A stretch of 64,000 bases of DNA from SABI01 sp963676605. Lineage in GTDB: Bacteria > Spirochaetota > Spirochaetia > Sphaerochaetales > Sphaerochaetaceae. Position 1 is the stretch's first letter, and each line of letters begins with the position of its first letter. Shown one piece after another: positions 1-9,755 of this stretch. Position numbers and translations under genes: made by a program. The DNA lies in the NCBI GenBank assembly GCA_963676605.2, contig CAXXSP010000054.1, positions 1-64,000 of the forward strand, read 5' to 3'. The notes beneath the pieces were generated by a model, which was not told the DNA's origin, searched no databases, and saw nothing but the letters and a program-made list of their open reading frames with translations.

Positions 1-1119
1 CCCGACAGGCAGGGATGGATCGCTCCTTTTCACTCCGTGATACTGAAGAGCATCGAGCACTCCTTCTCTGTAGAGCCTCTGCGCAAGGGAGAATCTCTCA
101 CCTTCCATGGCAGTGACGACACCGATGAACAGCGGCCTTTTTTCTGATGGAACCGTATCGATCACCTTCCGTACCGCATACGCAGAGGCCGCATCAGCTT
201 CCCTCACACTCTCGGCGAAGACAGCCCCGAGGAGGTCCGCTCCTTCTCTGATCGCGGTGTGTGCATCCTCTTCATTCGTGATTCCGCAGACTTTGACCAG
301 AGCTTTCTTTCCTCTCATCACGGCAATCTTTTTCCAGAACTCTCCCTGTGCTGTATCACCTTCGGCCTCACAGGCTTTCACGTACATCGGAGCCTTTGCA
401 GCATCACGGGATACCGACTCTCCTATAAGAACTCCTCTGAAACCGAGAGAACGGGCATAGGAGCACATGAGAGGGTGATGAATCCCTGATTCATAGACCG
501 CAGGAGAGGTGAGGGAGGAGAACAGTGCGGCAGGCCGAAGCGGGTCGATCCTGAAAGTAGAGAGGTCTCTGCTGTTGATTCCGGCGATCATCGTTTCTGA
601 TACGATATCGTTCACTTTGTGAACATCCTTTTCATCACGAACCTCGATGAGGGGGATGATCCCGTAGGCCGCACACTCGTCAGCACACTTCTGGAGCGTA
701 TTAGAATCAAGTACCGCACAGATAAGAAGAACTGCATCTGCTCCCGCACGATAGGAGACTCCAATCTCATCGGGGTGCTGAATGAAGTCCTTCCTCAGAA
801 GTGCCACATCGTGTATCGTCCTTCCCACTGCCATGAGATCCTCAAGTGATCCGCCGAAATAATTATGCTCAGTGAGAATGGAGATCTGCTTCGCCCCGCT
901 CTTTCGGTACTCTTCAGCCCGGCTCACCGGGTCGAGTCCTGCATTGATCACTCCCTTGCTGGGAGAGGAGCGCTTGATCTCGAGGATAGCTCCGGGAGAA
1001 GAGAGAAAGGGCACCACCGGCCTCTGCCTGTGTGAGGGAACCTCGCAACCGAAGGTATTTCCCAGTCTCTGATAATCGCTCTCACGTCTCTCACAGATCC
1101 TTACGAGGATATCATCCAT
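1..1119 (-). CDS. trpCF: TrpCF fusion: indole-3-glycerol-phosphate synthase / phosphoribosylanthranilate isomerase (3' end off window)
   Basis: The reverse strand read from the ATG at 1119 stays open to the window edge (about 373 codons), so the 3' end is missing. Residues 1-245 are indole-3-glycerol-phosphate synthase, with EIKRSSPSKG at about 47-56 and LLRKDF at about 108. The isomerase domain starts near residue 270, with KVCGITNEEDA at about 276. The two enzymes catalyse consecutive cytoplasmic steps of tryptophan synthesis, in the C-F order of the E. coli fusion. The start overlaps the trpGD stop by eight bases, implying translational coupling. The identification is firm; only the C-terminus is unseen. 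Confidence 0.93.
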   Translation of the reverse strand, partial: MDDILVRICERRESDYQRLGNTFGCEVPSHRQRPVVPFLSSPGAILEIKRSSPSKGVINAGLDPVSRAEEYRKSGAKQISILTEHNYFGGSLEDLMAVGRTIHDVALLRKDFIQHPDEIGVSYRAGADAVLLICAVLDSNTLQKCADECAAYGIIPLIEVRDEKDVHKVNDIVSETMIAGINSRDLSTFRIDPLRPAALFSSLTSPAVYESGIHHPLMCSYARSLGFRGVLIGESVSRDAAKAPMYVKACEAEGDTAQGEFWKKIAVMRGKKALVKVCGITNEEDAHTAIREGADLLGAVFAESVREADAASAYAVRKVIDTVPSEKRPLFIGVVTAMEGERFSLAQRLYREGVLDALQYHGVKRSDPSLPVG

Positions 1120-2704
1120 TGGTGATCTCCCTCAGTTCCTCGATCTTGGCCTTCACACTTCCGTCCAGGAGGTGTACCCGCGCTGTCTCATAGCCTTCAG
1201 CGATCGATTCAGCCTTCCCGCCGATAAACAGAGCTGCGCCTGCATTGAGGGCCACTGTAGCTAAGAGACCTTCCCGGCCCTTCCCGTCGAGGAGGTCGAG
1301 GGCCATCTTCGCATTGAAATCGGCATCGCCTCCGTCAAGCGCCTCGATCTCCTGTGCATCAACGGCGATAAAGGAGGGGTCGAAGGTGTCTCGCTTCATC
1401 TCTCCTTCGGGAGAGACTGTCACGATATCGTTGATCGCGAAGGGAGAGAGCTCGTCGAAGCCGTCCCTGCTGTGAACCGTCATGACATGACGGACACCGA
1501 GCATGTGAGCAGCCATTGCCACCGGTTCGAGAAGCTCATCCGAGTAGACTCCGATCAGCTGATGCGAAGCACCGACAGGATTCGAGAGGGGACCCACCAG
1601 GTTCATAATCGTCTTCACTCCCATCACCCGTCTCACCGGTGCCGCATGACGCATGGCGGAATGGTAAATCGGGGCATAGAGAAAGCCGAAGTTTGTCGAC
1701 TCTATGATATCTGCCGTCTTCTGAGGGGAGGTCTGGATATTGAATCCGAGCGACTCATAGAAATCGGCTGAACCAGCGAGGGAGGAGACGGCACGGTTCC
1801 CGTGCTTGGCAACCTTGAGACCGCAGGTGGCGACCGTGAGGGCTGAGAGAGAAGAGATGTTGAACGACCCCTTCCCGTCACCTCCGGTTCCTACGATATC
1901 GATCACATCGCAGGTCAGGGGAACCCGTTTTTTCTTTGCTCCGAGGACTGTCGCACAGCCCGCGATCTCCTCGGCAGAGGGCCCTTTTGCCGCGAGAGCA
2001 GTCAGGATGGAAGCAGTCTGTCTCTCATCCAGCTCACCGTCAGTGAGGTCCTCCATGAAGAGTTTCGCTGTCTCGAATGACATTGATTTCCTCTCCAGTA
2101 TATCACTCAGGGTCTGTTTGAACGGGAAATTCTCGAGCCTGTAGGTGAGGAAGGCCTTGAAGAGCTTCGCTCCGTCTTCCGATGCTATCGACTCGGGATG
2201 AAACTGTACCCCTTCCACCTGATACACCGGATGCCGGAGTCCCATGACTTCCCCGTCCTCGGCTCGTGAGGTAACGAGGAGCTTATCCTGTACGCTCTCC
2301 TCCTTCACAGCAAGAGAATGATACCGGGTGAAGGTTCCCTTCTGTCCGATCGTCCGGAAAATCCCCTTCCCGTCAAGTTCCATATCCTCGACGATACCGT
2401 GTTTGATATGCCGCGCCTGCACCACTTCTCCGCCGAAGGCGTACCCGATGGCCTGATGACCGAGGCATACACCGAGGATCGGAACAGAGGGAGCGAAATG
2501 ACGAATTGCCTCAACGCTGATCCCGGCGTTCTCGGGACGCCCGGGACCGGGTGAGATAATCAGGTGAGTCATGTCGAGTTTTTCAAGTTCTTCGATCGTG
2601 ATCTCATCATTCCTGAAGACCTTCACTTCCTCGCTCGTCTGCATGCAGACGACCTGATATACATTATAGGTGAATGAATCATAGTTATCGATTATGACGA
2701 TCAT
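1112..2704 (-). CDS. trpGD: TrpGD fusion: anthranilate synthase glutaminase / anthranilate phosphoribosyltransferase
   Basis: The start is placed at the ATG at 2704 because AAGGAGGT lies six bases upstream and the protein then begins MIVIIDNYDSF, the usual TrpG start. Residues 1-190 are the class I glutamine amidotransferase domain (nucleophile Cys in GVCLGHQAIG, later FHPES). From about 200 to the end is the phosphoribosyltransferase, with VGTGGDGKGSFN binding PRPP. The domains supply ammonia to TrpE and convert anthranilate to phosphoribosylanthranilate. The frame is also open upstream into the trpE C-terminus, so a TrpE-G-D read-through product cannot be excluded, but the strong ribosome site argues for a separate start. 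It overlaps trpCF. Confidence 0.92.
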   Translation of the reverse strand: MIVIIDNYDSFTYNVYQVVCMQTSEEVKVFRNDEITIEELEKLDMTHLIISPGPGRPENAGISVEAIRHFAPSVPILGVCLGHQAIGYAFGGEVVQARHIKHGIVEDMELDGKGIFRTIGQKGTFTRYHSLAVKEESVQDKLLVTSRAEDGEVMGLRHPVYQVEGVQFHPESIASEDGAKLFKAFLTYRLENFPFKQTLSDILERKSMSFETAKLFMEDLTDGELDERQTASILTALAAKGPSAEEIAGCATVLGAKKKRVPLTCDVIDIVGTGGDGKGSFNISSLSALTVATCGLKVAKHGNRAVSSLAGSADFYESLGFNIQTSPQKTADIIESTNFGFLYAPIYHSAMRHAAPVRRVMGVKTIMNLVGPLSNPVGASHQLIGVYSDELLEPVAMAAHMLGVRHVMTVHSRDGFDELSPFAINDIVTVSPEGEMKRDTFDPSFIAVDAQEIEALDGGDADFNAKMALDLLDGKGREGLLATVALNAGAALFIGGKAESIAEGYETARVHLLDGSVKAKIEELREITNG

Positions 2705-4111
2705 ACCGCACCTCCTTGAGAGAATGGCATGGAGTGCTCCCAGTTTCTGTCCGGTCTCTCTCCACTCATTCTCAGGCACCGAATCCTGGACAATGCCTGC
2801 ACCTGCCTGCAGAACCCAGGTTGAATCCTTCTTCAATGCACATCGTATCGATATACAGAAATCGAGATCACCGTCCGCCTCAAGGTACCCGACAGCCCCC
2901 GCATAGAAGGACTCCTGTCGAGCTTCTCAATCTTACGAGATCCGTTCTATAGCTTCAATTTTCGGCGCTCCACTCACCGTTCCGGCCGGGAACGAGGATT
3001 TCAGGACATTGATCGGACGATAGCGGTCGGTATCGAGGGTGCCGGTCACGTCGGTGACGATGTGAATCACGTGGGAGAACATCTCGATATCCATATAGCG
3101 GGGAACTTCGACAGTCCCTGGTCTGCACACCCTGCCCAGGTCATTGCGGGCAAGATCCACGAGCATCAGGTGCTCTGCTCTCTCCTTCGGGTCTTTCAGA
3201 AGATCTTCACTGAGCACCACATCCTCTGCAGCATCCTTTCCTCTCCTCCTCGTTCCGGCGATCGGCCTGATCGAGGCGTGTGCATGCTTCACCTTGACGA
3301 TACTCTCAGGAGACGCACCGATCATCTGGTAATCCCCGAAATCGATATAGAACAGGTAGGGAGATGGGTTCGTCGAGCGCAGTCTCCTGTAGGCATGAAT
3401 CGCGCTCTCTTCGGATGCGATCTCAAGCCGGCGTGAGAGCACTGCCTGAAGTAGGTTTCCCTGCACGATGTGATCCTTTATCTCCTTCACTCCCTCGATG
3501 AACTCGTCATGGGATGCCTGGAGATCGGTAATCACGGTGGAAGCAAGGGCTGGAGCCGGTGGCTCCAGGTAGGAGAAGTCGAGAGAGTTGATCTTCCGTT
3601 CAATCTCATCGATCGCCAGATCCAGATCGACCTCCCGCATCGAATAATTCATTCCGCAGATATGAATCGTATCGGTGAAGTGGTCGAACACGATATAGGT
3701 GTGACCGATAATGAACTGTGACTCGGGGACCCCGATCGTATCTTCCTGAGGTGCGATATGGATCGTATCACAGCGCTGTGAGTAATCGTATCCGAGATAC
3801 CCGATACCTGAAGCAGGCAGGGGGAACTCCGTCTCTCCCTTCTTATGCTCACGCGCTATGCTGTCGAGCACCTCCAGGATGTCATGGCTGTCGCTCTTCC
3901 TGGTCTCACCATCAATCAGGACAGTCACGTTTTCATCTCTCTGAGAAATCCTGAAAGCCTCATCAATGAGGAGAATGGAATAGCGGGCTTTTCCGTGGGT
4001 GAACGAGGCCGATTCCAGGATCGCTGTCGCCTTCAGTTTCTGAGCAAGGGCGAACGGGGTAAAGCGCTCTCCGGGGAGCGTTCGTATGATAATCTGTGGC
4101 GTGCCGGACAT
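2705..4111 (-). CDS. trpE: Anthranilate synthase component I, interrupted by two in-frame stops
   Basis: Chorismate-binding enzyme making anthranilate with TrpG. The intact part begins at the ATG at 4111 (GGAGG upstream) and contains the family motifs GNLLQAVLSRR, GASPES, AGTRRRG and FPAGTVSGAPK. At 2933-2935 and 2927-2929 the frame shows TAA and TGA. Immediately downstream the same frame resumes as ESFYAGAVGYLE, a normal TrpE C-terminus. Reading the short gap one frame over gives KIEK, so a one-base gain plus a one-base loss about 20 bases apart would restore RISKIEKARQESFYAG. The 3' end is uncertain: the frame runs into trpG, while an alternative frame stops in the TGA overlapping the trpG ATG. 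Probable sequence error rather than a dead gene. Confidence 0.85.
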
Positions 4112-4147
4112 GCTATGTGCCTCCTTCCTGTGTACACAGGAGTATTC

Positions 4148-4205
4148 GTTTCTATTAATAGAAACACATCATATAAAACAACAATGTTACTGTCAATAGA
4201 AACAC
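4148..4205 (-). promoter_or_regulatory. trp operon promoter with palindromic operator
   Basis: On the reverse strand, TTGACA (4191-4196), a 17-base spacer and TATGAT (4168-4173) form a near-consensus promoter facing trpE. Just downstream of the -10 is the perfect 18-base palindrome GTTTCTATTAATAGAAAC (4148-4165). The left half, GTGTTTCTATT, is repeated across the -35 (to 4205). Two half-site copies, one on the -35 and one at the likely transcript start, suggest a repressor binding site. It does not match the E. coli TrpR box, so the regulator is unknown. Confidence 0.75.
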
Positions 4206-4230
4206 GGAAAGAATAGGAAGAAGACTGAAG

Positions 4231-4257
4231 AAAAAAATATCCGCCCACAGGGGGCGG
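4231..4257 (-). terminator. Rho-independent terminator of the mutarotase-like gene
   Basis: On the reverse strand a CCGCCC/GGGCGG stem with a three- to four-base loop (4241-4257) is followed by a run of about seven Ts (4233-4239). It lies 24 bases past the stop of the gene ending at 4281 and ahead of the trp promoter, insulating the two. Confidence 0.8.
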
Positions 4258-4280
4258 TTGAAACGGTGCAGCGAGGATCT

Positions 4281-5522
4281 CTAGGGAAGGATCTTCTTCT
4301 CCAGTTCACTGAGAAAGTGGAAGGTCGAATCACTCTCGATGAACGCCCAGGATTTCCCGCGTTTCAGGACGATCCCCTCGACGACCTGCTCGACAGACTG
4401 CACACCCGCACCCATTTTCACCTGATCGTACGAAGTGAGAGCGGTACCGTACCGCTGGACACGGCGCTTTCCTGCCGGGATGGTAACTGTGGTTTCCACA
4501 TCAAGAAGAGTCTTCGCCCGTACTGCTTCTTCAAGCCCCATGGCGTAGTAGCCTGTCGAATTCTCAAGACCGAGACAGAACGTCTGGTCTGCCCCTCCTT
4601 CATAGAGTGCCCACGGATTGAACTTCCGTCCACCGTACTGCATCCAGAGATTGTTGTAACGGATAGGAATCTCTTCCTCCGCAAGAGCCGCCGGTCCGGG
4701 AAAGAAGGTGAAGTAGACCATCTGCTGAACCGGGTTGATGATGCTTGCCCACCCGAGAGAGGCATCGGAGGGAACAGCCCCTGTGATGAAATCGGAGTAG
4801 CCTATCATACCTGGAACAGTTCTCAGGTCGCAGGTTCCTCCCGCTCTGAGCGGAACCTTTGCGAGATCATCGAAGTCCTGACCGAAGGCGAGACGCCCGG
4901 TCGCATCGAATTCCGATCCCTCGACGACGGTCGAGAATCTGTCGGCACAGAGATTGATCACACTACCTGATTCCAGGAAGGGAGGCCCGGCCGTATTATG
5001 CCATGCAGCATTGGTGATGATATCGTTCTCCTGAGGATTTTCTATCGTCACACTCGTATAGAGCACCGGATGATTCGGCAGGAGCATATCTATCTTGTAG
5101 GCGGTATAGGCATAGGGGGGGACCCCTCTCATCGTGCTGAGGAGCCAGAGAGCTCCGATATCTCCGTCAGTACCGTATTTCACGATATTCCAAGTCTCAT
5201 TCGCACTAAAGCCGTGAGGCGGGAAAGTTACTCCGCCATAGGTGGAATCGGGACCGAAATTGGGGAAGCAGAAGAAGTTTCCTCCGAGCGTGTACAGCAG
5301 GTTCACATCATGATAGAAATCACTGTTCACATCAGCGTGTACATCCTCGCCCTTTCCATTGAAATAATAGAGGGGATGAGCGTTTACACGTCCACCGTGG
5401 ATGTTCGTGTTGCTCAGCTCACGGATCATCCCTCCCTTATCCTCAATCACCGTCTGAAGGAATTCATTCGACAGCATTGTTGCGTGTCTGTTTTTCCAGA
5501 TCTGAATTCTCTTGGCATCCAT
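4281..5522 (-). CDS. Aldose-epimerase-like (galactose mutarotase fold) protein
   Basis: 413 residues with no signal peptide and no membrane segment. The pattern resembles the galactose-mutarotase-like beta-sandwich seen in aldose 1-epimerases and related carbohydrate proteins: an early NEFLQTVIEDKGG strand pair, HPLYYFNG, FPNFGPD, TFPPHGF, AAWHNTAGPPF, and a late GLENSTGYYAMG. I do not recognise a specific subfamily. It is transcribed divergently from the alpha-galactosidase across an inverted repeat, which suggests a role in galactoside handling such as sugar mutarotation. Function is inferred from fold and neighbour only. The ATG at 5522 is the natural start. Confidence 0.6.
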   Translation of the reverse strand: MDAKRIQIWKNRHATMLSNEFLQTVIEDKGGMIRELSNTNIHGGRVNAHPLYYFNGKGEDVHADVNSDFYHDVNLLYTLGGNFFCFPNFGPDSTYGGVTFPPHGFSANETWNIVKYGTDGDIGALWLLSTMRGVPPYAYTAYKIDMLLPNHPVLYTSVTIENPQENDIITNAAWHNTAGPPFLESGSVINLCADRFSTVVEGSEFDATGRLAFGQDFDDLAKVPLRAGGTCDLRTVPGMIGYSDFITGAVPSDASLGWASIINPVQQMVYFTFFPGPAALAEEEIPIRYNNLWMQYGGRKFNPWALYEGGADQTFCLGLENSTGYYAMGLEEAVRAKTLLDVETTVTIPAGKRRVQRYGTALTSYDQVKMGAGVQSVEQVVEGIVLKRGKSWAFIESDSTFHFLSELEKKILP

Positions 5523-5594
5523 GATTCGCTCCCCTGTTGTACCGATCCCTGCACTCTCCCGAATAAAAAAGGTAAAATGCAGGCTGTACTGTCT

Positions 5595-5622
5595 GTAACC
5601 ATTATAGTACCATGATGGTTAC
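5595..5622. promoter_or_regulatory. Inverted repeat between divergent galactoside genes (candidate operator)
   Basis: GTAACCAT (5595-5602) and its exact complement ATGGTTAC (5615-5622) are separated by 12 bases, in the 136-base gap between the divergent mutarotase-like gene and alpha-galactosidase. The position fits a shared operator for a sugar-responsive repressor. No regulator gene is adjacent. Confidence 0.5.
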
Positions 5623-5658
5623 GCGGGCAACAAAGAAGAAATAAAAGAAGGAAAGGCT

Positions 5659-8012
5659 ATGATTGTCGAGAATAATCTCCATTTCACACTCCAGACGGCT
5701 CGAAGCAGCTATGTATTCAGAGTTGATGAGAAACCAACCATCTCGAGCATCTCTACTACGGACAGAGGATCTCTGCAAAGAATCAGTATCATGCGATATA
5801 CGACAAGCATTCGATCCCGCTGCCCACCGAAACCTCCGTTGATGCGGAGCATCCTGCCTACTCCCTCAACAATATCTGCCTTGAAGCCAGCACTCCCGGA
5901 AAGGGAGAGTACCGGGAGACCTCCCTGGTCATTCGTGATACTGACGGTTCAGTCACCCACGATTTCAGGTACACGGATCACAGAATCATAAAAGGGAAAC
6001 CCCGCTCCTTCTCCTCCCTTCCCGAAGCCCTGAGTGAACAGGAATCGGTCGTCACCCTGATCATCGTCACAGAAGATGTGCACTCCTCACTCACTCTGGA
6101 GCTCTACTACACAACCTTTTACACCTCCGATGTGATCGTACGCAAGAGTGCCATAACCAATCACAGCGGCAAGCCGGTTTCCCTTGAGCGGTTCATGTCG
6201 CTGCAGCTCGATTTCATGCAGAAGGGACTGGAACTGACCACCTTTGACGGCGCATGGGGAAGAGAACGGCAGAGAAACAGGCGGCCTATTCACCCGGGGA
6301 TTCAGGTAAACGACAGCAAGCGCGGGCTCTCTTCGGCTGCCCACAATCCTCTCATGATCATCTCCCAGCGGTCCTGTGACGAGATGAAGGGAGAATGCTG
6401 GGGATTCAACCTCCTGTATAGCGGAGATCACAGCGGCATCGTGGAGATGAACACTCACCGGAAAGTGCGCATCCTGAGCGGTATCAATCCTGCGACCTTC
6501 CGCTGGAAACTTGAGAGTGGAGAGAAATTCCACTCTCCAGAAGCGATTCTCACGTTCAGCGCCGAAGGGTTCAACGGAATCGGGAGGAATTTTCACCGAT
6601 TCGTGAACTCTCACGTGGTGAGAGGGAAATGGCGCTACCATCAGAGACCCATCGCGTTCAATACCTGGGAGTCGACCTACTTCACCTTTGATGAAACCTC
6701 CCTCCACCGCCTTGCGAAAGAGGCGGCGGAACTGGGTATCGAACTCTTCGTCGTGGACGACGGCTGGTTCGGGGCACGGGAAGATGATACGACAAGTCTG
6801 GGTGACTGGATGGTCAATTCCCGTAAGTTCCCTTCCGGGCTTACCCAGTTTTCCCGGAAAATCCACTCCCTCGGCCTGATGTTCGGCCTCTGGTTCGAAC
6901 CGGAAATGGTCTGCACGAAGAGCACGCTCTTTGAAGAACATCCGCAGTGGAGGGTAAGTATCCCCTCACGGGAGCCTTCTCCGGCCCGCAATCAGTTTCT
7001 CCTCGACCTCACCCGCACTGACGTGCAGGATTATCTCTTCGACACGCTCAGCTCCCTCTGGCAGCTCGCTGAGGTCGACTACATTAAATGGGATATGAAC
7101 CGCTCATTCAGTGACCTCTATTCAGCAGAACTGAAAGGACGTCAGGGAGAGTTCACTCACCGGTATATCCTCGGTCTCTATACCCTCCTCCAACGCTTCC
7201 AGGATGCGTTCCCCCATATCCTTTTCGAGTCCTGCGCTTCCGGAGGATCCCGGTTTGACCTGGGAATGCTTGCCTATATGCCTCAGAGCTGGACAAGTGA
7301 CAACACAGATGCCCTCTCGAGGGTCGCGATTCAGGAAGGAACCCTCTCAGGCTATCCACTCTCCGCACTCAGCAACCACGTGAGCAGCTCACCGAACCAT
7401 CAGAGCCTGAGAACTACCCCACTCGACTCAAGGTTCAATGTCGCAGCCTTCGGGGTTCTCGGATATGAGCTGGAGATCACGGGTCTCTCATCTCATGACA
7501 GAGAGAGAGTGAAAGAGCAGACAGCCTTCTATAAACACTACAGGACCCTTCTGCAGTACGGTGAGTTCTATGTCATAGAATCCACCGCAGAAGAGAGCGG
7601 ACGGGTCATCTGGTGCGTGGCGAATGCAGACAGGAGCGAACTGATGGTTCTCTACTTCCAGAAACAGCTGGAAACCAATGCCTCCCATGATATCCTGAGG
7701 GTCCCTGTTGCGGATCCTGAGGCCACCTACGAAATGATCCCCCGGCATCAGAAGATCGACATCTCCGTCTTCGGATCCCTCATCAATGCGGTCTCCCCGA
7801 TTCATCTGAAAACCGGCAGCCTCATCGAAAAGGAGGTCACGAAGATGATTCAGATAGAGAGCGAGATCGAGCACTATGTGATCGATGGTGACCTGCTTGC
7901 CTACAGAGGTATCACACTGAACCAGCAGTTCAGCGGCACCGGGTTCGATAAGGAAACCAGAGTCCTCGGAGACTGGGGGTCACGTATCTATTACTTCAAG
8001 GCGGTACAGTAG
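5659..8012 (+). CDS. Alpha-galactosidase, GH36 (one frameshift near 5735)
   Basis: Hydrolyses terminal alpha-galactosides such as melibiose or raffinose, probably in the cytoplasm (no signal peptide). The start MIVENNLHF is followed by a one-base loss near 5735; the other frame then continues HLEHLYYGQRIS and stays open to 8012, about 785 codons, normal for GH36. The catalytic nucleophile is the Asp in KWDMNRSFSD and the acid/base Asp is in SWTSDNTDA; FVVDDGWFG is the usual substrate-binding strand. The stop abuts the ATG of the acetyltransferase at 8013. If the frameshift is real, only an N-terminally truncated protein from 6078 could be made; error is more likely. Confidence 0.88.
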
Positions 8013-8465
8013 ATGTTCTCAGAGCATCCTCAGGAGTATACCTTCATCCCCTTCGGGAAGTTCGTTTCCGGTTCTTTCACTGCCACATCTTCCCGGGCTA
8101 TCCGGCATGCGGTATTTGTAGAAGAACAGGGAGTGGATGAGACCCTTGAACAGGATGGAAAAGATACCGAGTGTGCCCATCTCCTACGGTTTCGCGGCTC
8201 TTTCGCGGTTGCCACGATGAGAATCAGGAAGACTGAGGAAGGATTGAAGTTTGAACGGATCGCCGTCCTCAGGGAACACCGTGGAGAAGGTCTGGGAAAA
8301 GCACTCATTCAGGAGGCGCTCTCCCGGTTCACAGGAGAGCGTATCTACATTCATGCACAGGAACACGCCGAAGGCTTCTATGCCTCTCTCGGCTTCGTCG
8401 CTACCGGGGAGAAAACCATCGAAGCCGGCATCCCCCACGTGACGATGAGGTTACCTATTTCATAG
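8013..8465 (+). CDS. GNAT-family N-acetyltransferase
   Basis: 150 residues. The GNAT core is visible: a receptive beta strand (HLLRFRGSFAVATMRI), the acetyl-CoA pyrophosphate loop RIAVLREHRGEGLGKALI (R/Q-x-x-G-x-G/A type), and the late strand YIHAQEHAEGFYASLGF. This arrangement resembles the ElaA/YjcF-like single-domain group. The substrate is unknown. It begins immediately after the alpha-galactosidase stop, so it is probably co-transcribed. The 3' end overlaps the convergent SIMPL gene by 11 bases. Confidence 0.8.
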   Translation: MFSEHPQEYTFIPFGKFVSGSFTATSSRAIRHAVFVEEQGVDETLEQDGKDTECAHLLRFRGSFAVATMRIRKTEEGLKFERIAVLREHRGEGLGKALIQEALSRFTGERIYIHAQEHAEGFYASLGFVATGEKTIEAGIPHVTMRLPIS

Positions 8466-9177
8466 CAAACAGCACATTCACTGAGGCGTTTACCGAGATA
8501 TCGCCTGAAGGGATCTGAGTAGGAGCATCCGCCATCGCCATCATCGCCTTCGCTGCGACAGGAGCAGACTCTCTCGTGACCGGCTCTGCAGAGTAATCGA
8601 CAATGCTGATCGCAGTACCGAGTGTCAGCCCTGCACTATTCGCGTAGACTTCACCTTTTGCTATGGCGTCTTTCATTGCCATCGCCTTCACTTCTGCGTA
8701 GTAACTGCTGATATCTTCGCGGGTATACCGCATTGAAGAGAGGGTGATATTGCTCACCTGTGAGATTGCATCAAGAAGAGAGGGGAACAGATCAGGGTTC
8801 CCGTCGATGCCCTTGAGCGAGAAGGTAAGAGATTGAGTCACCCGCTGTCCTATGAGTTTTCTCTGTCCGTCTGAATAATCGTATTCGGGAGTGAATTCGT
8901 ATCCAGTCGTGGTAATGTCATCCTCACTGACGCCCTGTGCTGTAAGAATATCGAGAAGTGCAGTAATTGCGATATTCACTTCTTTCTGGGCTTCTTTCGT
9001 CTCTTCAGCGGTTCTTGCTACCCTGATATCCATATCTACCGTATCGGGAGTGACATCGAGAGATGCGGAACCAGTCACGCTCACTGTCGCAGACCGCTCT
9101 GAAAGAGCGACTGAATAACAGGAACTGAAGAGAATAAGAATGGCGGCGAGTGCCGCAGTCCATACGATTTTTTTCAT
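8455..9177 (-). CDS. SIMPL-domain (DUF541) lipoprotein
   Basis: 240 residues. The N-terminus is a lipoprotein signal (MKKIVWTAALAAILILFSSC) with a lipobox Cys at residue 20, so the protein is likely membrane-anchored outside the cytoplasm. The rest matches SIMPL/DUF541: VSVTGSASLDVTPDTVDMDI, an alternating helix with ITALLDILTAQGV, and a C-terminal VNASVNVLFAM strand. Bacterial members form periplasmic ring-like oligomers of unclear role (some in oxidative-stress protection). It starts four bases inside the Nudix stop, so the two are coupled. Confidence 0.85.
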   Translation of the reverse strand: MKKIVWTAALAAILILFSSCYSVALSERSATVSVTGSASLDVTPDTVDMDIRVARTAEETKEAQKEVNIAITALLDILTAQGVSEDDITTTGYEFTPEYDYSDGQRKLIGQRVTQSLTFSLKGIDGNPDLFPSLLDAISQVSNITLSSMRYTREDISSYYAEVKAMAMKDAIAKGEVYANSAGLTLGTAISIVDYSAEPVTRESAPVAAKAMMAMADAPTQIPSGDISVNASVNVLFAMK

Positions 9178-9755
9178 AGAATACCTCCATGCTCCTCGGC
9201 ATATCTGAGAAAGAATGCCTGAGCAATCATCATAATACCGTTATCATATTCCCCCGAGCCCATTGAAGCGAGAACCTCTTTCACGGGGATATCGAGAATA
9301 TCGACATGTTCATGTTCATCAAGATTCTGCACTCCCGTGCATTCGATCCCTTCTATCGCATAGAAGTAGACCCTGTTGTTCATGAAAGCAGGATTGGGAG
9401 AAACATTCCCGATCAGCACAGGATCACTCAGGGGAACACAGCCCGTCTCCTCTTTCAGTTCTCTCAGACCGGCAAGGAGCACATCCTCATCACCGTCAAC
9501 CGTCCCTGCAGGAAACTCAATCGTCAGCTTGCCGGAGCCATGACGGAACTGTCTGACCATTTTGAAATAGGGAACTCCTCCCTCTCCCCTGTACCAGGGA
9601 ATAACCGTGACCCACTTGGGAGCCTCCACAACGACGAAGGAGGCTTCTGTCTCTGCATCAGATACCCTCCGCACTTCCTTCATATCGAAGATGGTTCCTT
9701 CATAGATCTTCTTCTCACTCTTATCTTTCCAGATGAGATGGGTTGCGTCGCTCAT
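9174..9755 (-). CDS. Nudix hydrolase (ADP-ribose pyrophosphatase-like)
   Basis: 193 residues. The Nudix box is complete: G-x5-E-x7-REL-x-EE-x-G is read within PAGTVDGDEDVLLAGL then RELKEETG. The upstream AGTV and downstream SPNPAFMNNRVYFY resemble ADP-sugar pyrophosphatases. It probably hydrolyses ADP-ribose or a related nucleoside diphosphate derivative with Mg2+. It is co-transcribed with the SIMPL gene through an ATGA overlap. Substrate assignment is family-level only. Confidence 0.82.
   Translation of the reverse strand: MSDATHLIWKDKSEKKIYEGTIFDMKEVRRVSDAETEASFVVVEAPKWVTVIPWYRGEGGVPYFKMVRQFRHGSGKLTIEFPAGTVDGDEDVLLAGLRELKEETGCVPLSDPVLIGNVSPNPAFMNNRVYFYAIEGIECTGVQNLDEHEHVDILDIPVKEVLASMGSGEYDNGIMMIAQAFFLRYAEEHGGIL

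Noticed and set aside
2927..2935. TrpE stops as programmed recoding
   Set aside because: Two stops in a row with restored homology one frame over between them fit a pair of indel errors better than recoding, and no slippery site or downstream structure was evident.
6087..6941. Long open frame antisense to alpha-galactosidase (284 codons)
   Set aside because: It has no recognisable motif and lies entirely within a well-conserved enzyme gene; a shadow of codon bias.
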